From: Thermoplasmata archaeon
GTDB taxonomy: Archaea > Thermoplasmatota > Penumbrarchaeia > JAEHCK01
NCBI GenBank assembly: GCA_020696345.1
Contig: JAEHCK010000009.1
Coordinates: forward strand, 1 to 64,000
DNA length: 64,000 nucleotides
Direction of reading: 5' to 3'
Both the position numbers and the translations under genes were made by a program. The notes beneath the pieces were generated by a model. It had not been told where the DNA came from. It was given only the letters and a program-made list of their open reading frames with translations, and searched no databases. Shown one piece after another: positions 58,894-64,000 of the stretch; position 1 is the first letter of the stretch; the number at the start of each line of letters is the position of its first letter.

Positions 58894-59823
58894 TCATTTT
58901 TCAATTGATCTATTGAACCATGCCCAGGTTTTTTCAAGACCGGTTTTTAGATCAATTTTCACTTCCCAATCCAGTGTCTTATGTATAAGGGAGATATCCA
59001 AATATATTTTAGCAATGTCATGCTTCTGAGCATCATTGTACTGTGCTGCGATCTTTTTACCCACAATTTCGCTTATAAGTTCGAGCAATCGATCAAGTGA
59101 CACGCCTTGGCCACTACCCACGTTGAAAGTTTTTGTCTTTGATCTGGTATTCATGGCCAAAATATTAGCTTCGATCACATCGGAAATATATATGTAATCA
59201 CGGACATTACTTCCATCGCCGTATATTATTGGGGGTTCGGATCTTAACATTTGATCGAAAAATGATGCAATAACACCTTGGCCCGTTTCTTGCTTTTGGC
59301 CGGGACCATAAGGGTTTGATATTCTCAGGACGCTGTAATCCAATCCGTATTGTTCAAAATAAAATCCCAGCAAATGCTCGATCATAACCTTGGTAATTGC
59401 ATAGGGTGTGGTTGGTTGTAACCGGTTGTGTTCCGGAATGGGTAACGATTCCAGAGAACCATATATCGTACCTCCGGAGGACGGGTAAATGATCTTTTTT
59501 ATATTATTCTCTGTCGCGGCCTTGAGGATGTTCAATGTACCTTTCAGATTTTTTATTTCTTTACTCGGGTCTTGTACCGATATTCCAGGATTAGTTACGG
59601 TTATATAATGGAAAATATAGTCCACATCAGCCATTGCGGTCGATACCGTCTCGTGGTCTAGAAAATCGCCGGTTATTATAGTAGGTGTTATTTCAAGATC
59701 AGAACCCTTTGGATCATAAGGCATAATATCAAAGACCTTAACTTCATCACCATCATGTAATAATCTCTGAACAAGGTGGTCTCCGATAAATCCCAAGCCG
59801 CCGAATACCAAACAATTAGCCAT
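58894..59823 (-). CDS. NAD-dependent nucleotide-sugar epimerase/dehydratase
   Basis: 309 residues of the extended SDR family. The Rossmann motif GGLGFIGDHLVQRL opens the protein, YAITK holds the catalytic Tyr and Lys, and VRDYIYISDVIEANILAM and FNVGSGQGVSLDRLLELI are typical of UDP-glucose 4-epimerase-like enzymes. It probably makes an activated sugar for glycoprotein or surface polysaccharide. The start lies 13 bases after the stop of the rmlB-like gene, so both form an operon. Exact substrate cannot be read off. Confidence 0.88.
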   Translation of the reverse strand: MANCLVFGGLGFIGDHLVQRLLHDGDEVKVFDIMPYDPKGSDLEITPTIITGDFLDHETVSTAMADVDYIFHYITVTNPGISVQDPSKEIKNLKGTLNILKAATENNIKKIIYPSSGGTIYGSLESLPIPEHNRLQPTTPYAITKVMIEHLLGFYFEQYGLDYSVLRISNPYGPGQKQETGQGVIASFFDQMLRSEPPIIYGDGSNVRDYIYISDVIEANILAMNTRSKTKTFNVGSGQGVSLDRLLELISEIVGKKIAAQYNDAQKHDIAKIYLDISLIHKTLDWEVKIDLKTGLEKTWAWFNRSIEK

Positions 59824-59836
59824 CCCACTTCTCCAT

Positions 59837-60865
59837 TTATTCTAGATCTTTCTGATTTTCTTTATAGTTCAATTTATAAAAACTCTGATAATCCTTATCT
59901 TGATATTTGATCTTCATCCACCATTCCTTATTTTCAACATACCAGTTTATTGAATCTGTTATTGCACTTTTAAAATCATATTCGGGTTTCCAGCCAAAAA
60001 TTCGTTGAATTTTATCTGTATTCACGGCATGACGCGGCACATGACCTAAACGGTCTTTCACATGGTTGATAAGGTCATTGTTTTTACCTAATGTCTCGAA
60101 GATTATTTCCGTTATCTCAAGTACACTCAATTCTTTATTTGCACCTATATTGAATATTTCACCGTCATGGCCAACGGAGTGCAGTACCATGTCGATTGCC
60201 TTGCAATGGTCAAGAACATAGATCCAATCTCTGCTATTTCTGCCACTACCATATATGGGCACCGGTATGTTTTCGATCGCATTTGTTACGAATAATGGGA
60301 TTAATTTCTCGGGATATTGATAGGGGCCGTAATTGTTTGTACAACGCGTGATAATAACCGGCAGGTCATACGTTGACCAATATGAATATGTAAGTCTATC
60401 TGCACCGGTTTTACTTGCTGCGTATGGGCTTTTCGGGTTCAGGGGCGAATCCTCGGTGGAGGGTGTGTCTCCACAATCACCGTATACCTCATCTGTGGAT
60501 ATCTGAACAAAGCGTTTCACCGGATACTGCCGCATCGCCTCCAATAATATAAATGTACCATATACATCTGTCCGTACAAACTCGTCGGTGTAATAAATGG
60601 ATCGGTCAACATGTGTCTCGGCGGCAAAGTTCACCACATAATCTGCCTTTACCATGCACTTCTCCACCACTTCACGATCACAAATATCTCCCTTCACAAA
60701 ACTGTAGTTCGGGTCATTCTCAATATCGCGTAGGTTATCGGGATTGCCAGCATAGGTCAATTTATCCAGATTTATTATTTTATAGTCCGGATGGGTTTGC
60801 ATTATGTACCGTACAAAGTTCGAACCTATGAAACCCATGCCGCCCGTTACTAATACTGTAGTCAT
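59837..60865 (-). CDS. rmlB: dTDP-glucose 4,6-dehydratase
   Basis: 342 residues. GGMGFIGSNFVRYI binds NAD, TDEVYGD has the Thr-Asp-Glu dehydratase triad, and YAASKTGADRL the Tyr/Lys pair. CTNNYGPYQYPEKLIPL and GSGRNSRDWIYVLDHC complete the RmlB signature. It converts dTDP-glucose to the 4-keto-6-deoxy sugar, the first step to rhamnose and other deoxy sugars. It heads a two-gene operon with the epimerase. The other rml genes are not in the window. The glycosylated surface proteins here are likely clients. Confidence 0.92.
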   Translation of the reverse strand: MTTVLVTGGMGFIGSNFVRYIMQTHPDYKIINLDKLTYAGNPDNLRDIENDPNYSFVKGDICDREVVEKCMVKADYVVNFAAETHVDRSIYYTDEFVRTDVYGTFILLEAMRQYPVKRFVQISTDEVYGDCGDTPSTEDSPLNPKSPYAASKTGADRLTYSYWSTYDLPVIITRCTNNYGPYQYPEKLIPLFVTNAIENIPVPIYGSGRNSRDWIYVLDHCKAIDMVLHSVGHDGEIFNIGANKELSVLEITEIIFETLGKNNDLINHVKDRLGHVPRHAVNTDKIQRIFGWKPEYDFKSAITDSINWYVENKEWWMKIKYQDKDYQSFYKLNYKENQKDLE

Positions 60866-61297
60866 GAGATCACATTTATTCTTTTCACAAACCTAATCGA
60901 GGTATAAAACACTTACTGTCATATAATTATTGATCGATACTGAATCAATTATGGGTCAGGGGTTACAATTTAGGGGTCTTATGCCTGTTACACCACAGAT
61001 AATGAATAAAACCCAAATCCAAATAATACCAAAACCCAAACTAAAAATATATAATATCATATCCACTTTTGGATTTTGATCTTGGTGTTTTCTTTGGATT
61101 TTTTTCTTTTGGGTTTTTAATATCCACCATTCACCCTTTTTTCTACACCGATAATAACAGCCAGGAGCCGTTAGCCGAAACCGTCTGACGATACTAGCCT
61201 CGATACCGTTAAACGAAAGCGTTAACCGAGCACCCTTCGGTATAACATAAAAAAAACTGTCCCCTCATTCAGTAGAGAGCATACTGCAACGAGAGAT
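60866..61297. other. Repeat-rich gap
   Basis: No gene. 61005-61050 (AAAACCCAAATCCAAATAATACC) and 61070-61120 (GGTGTTTTCTTTGGATTTTT...GGGTTTTT) are inverted versions of each other and can fold into a long hairpin. GGTCAGGGGTTACAATTTAGGGGTC at 60952 is the inverted form of the sequence near 37240. 61150-61245 carries the CCGTTAGCC/CCGTTAAACG degenerate repeat also seen near 21680 and 30740. Confidence 0.55.
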
Positions 61298-63622
61298 CTA
61301 AATGCTAATCTCTTTCAGTGTTACCTCGGCAGTGAGCCGCTCGGAATTCCATTCATAATCTTCGGCCGTATGAACTGCCAGACCTGTGAATTTACCCGAG
61401 CTGACCATTCTGATCTTGAAATAACCTCCACCACTGCCGCCAATTGTCCCGTTGAGAACTATGGTCTCGTAATTTTCACCATCGATTGTAGTTTCATCTC
61501 CCTGTTCGATAATTAACTGTAAAATAACTCCGGACTCTGACATGAACATCATAGAGTCCCCCGCAAGAAATACGCGCGGTCTTGGGAGGTTCAATGATAG
61601 TGCCTCACTGATATGTACTATTGTATCTTTTGGTTCGGGGCTATCTTCCGGGTACCCTGAACCGGAATCATGGAATTCCATATCTGCCATATTACTGATC
61701 GAGGTATATTCATAATATATGGTATTGTTCGAAAATCTATCAGGATCCACATTCCAGGTTGTGTTAACGATCGTCATTTCTATCGGGAAATTGGACTCGG
61801 CCCCGCTGTCCGGTATTGCGGAATTGCCGGTCAAAGTCAGATCATTGCGCTCGATACCGCAGGGATATGGATCGCCTGCCCGGTTTTCATGAAAACCAAA
61901 ACCCAGGAGTTCTGTTGTATACGTTGCATTACCTTCCATGGGAATAATACTGCCCGTGTTCGGATCTATTGTACTCCCTGAAAATGTACCCTTGCCAAAC
62001 ATATAATTCTCAATTACAATATCATTCTCGATGACCATGCGCACCTGTTCAATGCTCAGATTAATATTCATGTTGTCACTTCGAACGATCGTCATCGTGC
62101 CGTGACCAAGGATAGAAACGCTCTTTGATATGATCGTGGTGTCTATGATAGTTACATTTATCCATAAGGAGGTACAATTTATTGTGGCTTCGCATGCACC
62201 GGCCTCTGAGAGATCTTGTATGTAATACTCACCAGTACCATGTAGTGAGTAATAATATAGACCGCTTTTATGTATAACCTCGATATCGCCAATGCTTTTC
62301 AACTTCAATATCTCCACACCATTACGCTCACGCTCTTCCATCAGATGATCCCAATCATAGAGTGCTTCATAATCAAAGCCAGGGCCAATGAACTCATGGT
62401 TTTCGTTTATGATTTCAAGTATCCGTGCGCCTATCAATGTCTTGTAATAAAACACCTGCACATCCAGTGAATGCTTTGATATCGGTACCAACCTGGAGTT
62501 AAGTCCGAAACTGGTCTGGTTGATCATCGTAAAAACCGAACTGTTGAACTCTTCTTTATCACCTGTTGAGATATCGGTTATTACCACTTTGAGATGTGAC
62601 CTATTGATCGTATCATTTAATAGGATCAAGTAATCTAGGCCCGTAACCCAATTGAGCAAGATCTCAGCATTGACGTTATGGACAGTATAACTGTTATCAA
62701 TAACTATGTTTACCACATCAGTGGCCGTTGCTCCCAGATCATCGGTGATCCTGACCTTGGCTAAATATTCGCCTTCAACAGCATAGTTGTGGGTCACTAT
62801 CCCTGTACTGGTAGAGTTCCAATCAAAAACGTCGTCACCGTCAAAATCCCATTCATACTTGACTATTGCCCCGTCAGGATCAAAACCAGTACACTTCAGC
62901 ATTATCTGACCAGTATGTGCGGTCTGGTTTAACCCGGCATCTGCGATCGGTAAAACATTTTGAGGTTCGGTTATTGTGATCTTATGGTCCACGATGGTTT
63001 TATCACCATAATTATCGGTCACCGTCAATGTTGCATTATAAATGCCAGCGGCATCGTAGAAATGGATGGTCGGTATCATGGCTGCGGAATGCCAGTCTAT
63101 AATACTATCACCGTTAAAATCCCATTCGAAGCTTGTTAAGTATCCGTCGGTATCGAATGCTTCGATATTAAAATAAATTATTTCATATACAAAACCCACG
63201 ACATCTTCGCCTATTTCAACTATAGGTTTTCGATTTTTTACAGTAACCGTTATTGTATCTGTAGCGTTAGAGTCATCATCATCGGTAACTAAAAGTGTGA
63301 CTATGTACACACCAGGGTAATAATATGTATATTTTGGATTTGCCTCGGTACTGTGATCCTGCCCCAGGTCAATATGATCGCCAAAGTCCCATGAATAACT
63401 CACGATCGAGCCGTCAGGGTCTGAAGAATTCGTGCTATTGAACTGTATCTCTGTCATGGTCGGGATCGTTATGTCCTCGCCAGCATCAGCGTGTGGCGAA
63501 TTATTTGGTTTCTTTTTATCGCTATCATCGGAATCATCAGGATCCTCAAAACAACCCATAGTGAAGGTTAACGATGAAAGAATTAGTAAGCATATTATGA
63601 AAACGACAATTTTTCTTCGCAT
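61298..63622 (-). CDS. Lipoprotein-like PKD-domain surface protein
   Basis: 774 residues from ATG 63622, with GGTG just before. The signal peptide ends in FTMGC, a lipobox-like site, so the protein is probably lipid-anchored outside the cell. After an acidic linker (EDPDDSDDSDKKKPN) come three PKD domains (about 40-290), each with a WDFGD or WDFDGD signature and NATLTVTDN-type strands. The remaining 480 residues form beta-rich domains I do not recognise, with GTGEYYIQDLSEAG and GTFSGSTIDPNTGS. PKD domains usually hold polymers or other proteins. The gene stands alone on the minus strand. Confidence 0.78.
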   Translation of the reverse strand: MRRKIVVFIICLLILSSLTFTMGCFEDPDDSDDSDKKKPNNSPHADAGEDITIPTMTEIQFNSTNSSDPDGSIVSYSWDFGDHIDLGQDHSTEANPKYTYYYPGVYIVTLLVTDDDDSNATDTITVTVKNRKPIVEIGEDVVGFVYEIIYFNIEAFDTDGYLTSFEWDFNGDSIIDWHSAAMIPTIHFYDAAGIYNATLTVTDNYGDKTIVDHKITITEPQNVLPIADAGLNQTAHTGQIMLKCTGFDPDGAIVKYEWDFDGDDVFDWNSTSTGIVTHNYAVEGEYLAKVRITDDLGATATDVVNIVIDNSYTVHNVNAEILLNWVTGLDYLILLNDTINRSHLKVVITDISTGDKEEFNSSVFTMINQTSFGLNSRLVPISKHSLDVQVFYYKTLIGARILEIINENHEFIGPGFDYEALYDWDHLMEERERNGVEILKLKSIGDIEVIHKSGLYYYSLHGTGEYYIQDLSEAGACEATINCTSLWINVTIIDTTIISKSVSILGHGTMTIVRSDNMNINLSIEQVRMVIENDIVIENYMFGKGTFSGSTIDPNTGSIIPMEGNATYTTELLGFGFHENRAGDPYPCGIERNDLTLTGNSAIPDSGAESNFPIEMTIVNTTWNVDPDRFSNNTIYYEYTSISNMADMEFHDSGSGYPEDSPEPKDTIVHISEALSLNLPRPRVFLAGDSMMFMSESGVILQLIIEQGDETTIDGENYETIVLNGTIGGSGGGYFKIRMVSSGKFTGLAVHTAEDYEWNSERLTAEVTLKEISI

Positions 63623-63723
63623 AGGCACCACATATAAAGATATTATTTTTAATATAAAAAGGTTTATTAATATTTATATATATTTAATAATAAAAAGGAT
63701 ATGAACATTACTATAATACATTT

Positions 63724-64000
63724 TTAACCATTCTCCATAATTAGTTCCTTAAACTCTTGTTCCATGTCCTTAAATTTACTCATATCTCCATTCCAGTCAG
63801 CGATAATAACTCTATAATCATTATTGATCTTGTTGACAACGTTTTTCATTTTCTCCCTGAATCTGATTATATCCTCACCAGTTCCTATGACCGCAATAAA
63901 GAAATTCGGCCCGTCCTCAACTAAGATCTTGTAATCGCCATGCTCAATATTTTTTAGACCACCCCCAACTTGAAGCGTATCTTTGATAAAGGTTTTTATG
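63724..64000 (-). CDS. C-terminal part of an unknown protein, start outside window
   Basis: This frame is not in the track because it runs off the right edge. The last 92 residues are visible: FIKDTLQVGGGLKNIEHGDY, then ILVEDGPNFFIAVIGTGEDI, a helix REKMKNVVNKINNDY, and the tail SKFKDMEQEFKELIMENG before TAA at 63724. It reads like a small alpha/beta cytoplasmic domain. Such a domain may lie behind a membrane helix of a larger sensor or surface protein, but only the end can be seen. I do not recognise the family. Confidence 0.55.
   Translation of the reverse strand, partial: IKTFIKDTLQVGGGLKNIEHGDYKILVEDGPNFFIAVIGTGEDIIRFREKMKNVVNKINNDYRVIIADWNGDMSKFKDMEQEFKELIMENG

Overview
The window reads as chromosome of an anaerobic archaeon, most probably a Thermoplasmatota-like euryarchaeote. 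The evidence is archaeal Trm56, an archaeal TIGR00295-type HD protein, two-subunit class I fumarase, stand-alone HdrB and HdrC, a thiolase/DUF35 pair, TATA-box promoters, ribosome-binding sites of the GGTGAT/GGAGG type, and several very large secreted PKD, cadherin-like and beta-propeller proteins. No rRNA and no CRISPR array is present. One tRNA (Cys, anticodon GCA) sits upstream of cysS.

Layout. 1-8 kb: a partial membrane-anchored protein, a class III aminotransferase, a three-gene operon (anchored exported protein, OPT peptide transporter, PqqD-like protein), a HEPN/MNT pair and a TPR protein. 8-12 kb: a gingipain-like C25 protease anchored by a C-terminal helix and a small protein with a strong 5' leader hairpin. 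12-18 kb: plus-strand housekeeping genes (thiC, a bacterial-type metK, an HTH regulator, trm56, an HD hydrolase). 18-21 kb: minus-strand genes led by a 489-residue class II (DXDD) diterpene-cyclase-like protein, then a YgiT/AbrB protein and a decayed transposon gene. 22-31 kb: surface proteins, including a tail-fibre-like protein and a beta-propeller protein with a long cytoplasmic tail. 31.9-39.9 kb: a GC-richer cluster for ATP-dependent benzoyl-CoA reductase of the Bzd type (two HgdB-family subunits, two ASKHA ATPases, a ferredoxin and a fused NAD(P)H:ferredoxin oxidoreductase). An AT-rich four-helix-bundle gene bracketed by inverted repeats lies inside it. 40-46 kb: hdrB and hdrC separated by an AT-rich island (Fic protein, antitoxin, broken RelE-like toxin, truncated second four-helix-bundle gene), then fumarase. 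46-64 kb: a 2,373-residue beta-propeller/PKD surface protein, tRNA-Cys and cysS, a DUF35/thiolase pair, two nucleotide-sugar genes and a PKD lipoprotein.

How the parts fit. The Bzd cluster would reduce benzoyl-CoA-type aromatic thioesters with low-potential ferredoxin. Ferredoxin could be supplied from NAD(P)H by the 852-residue oxidoreductase. HdrBC, fumarase and the thiolase are plausible neighbours in an anaerobic, carboxylate- or amino-acid-using metabolism. The C25 protease, OPT transporter and aminotransferase suggest use of external peptides.

The intergenic DNA is unusual. It carries several families of short-period repeats arranged as palindromes (8-nt GGTC/GACC; 27-28-nt units; GAGTC/GACTC; 17-nt units). 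It also carries a recurrent terminator-like hairpin that contains a mini-ORF and supplies the last codons of several genes. These repeats, the interrupted hdr operon with an apparent AUU-started hdrC, the four-helix-bundle cassette and the archaeal diterpene cyclase are the most notable observations. All family assignments come from reading sequence motifs; no database search was run.
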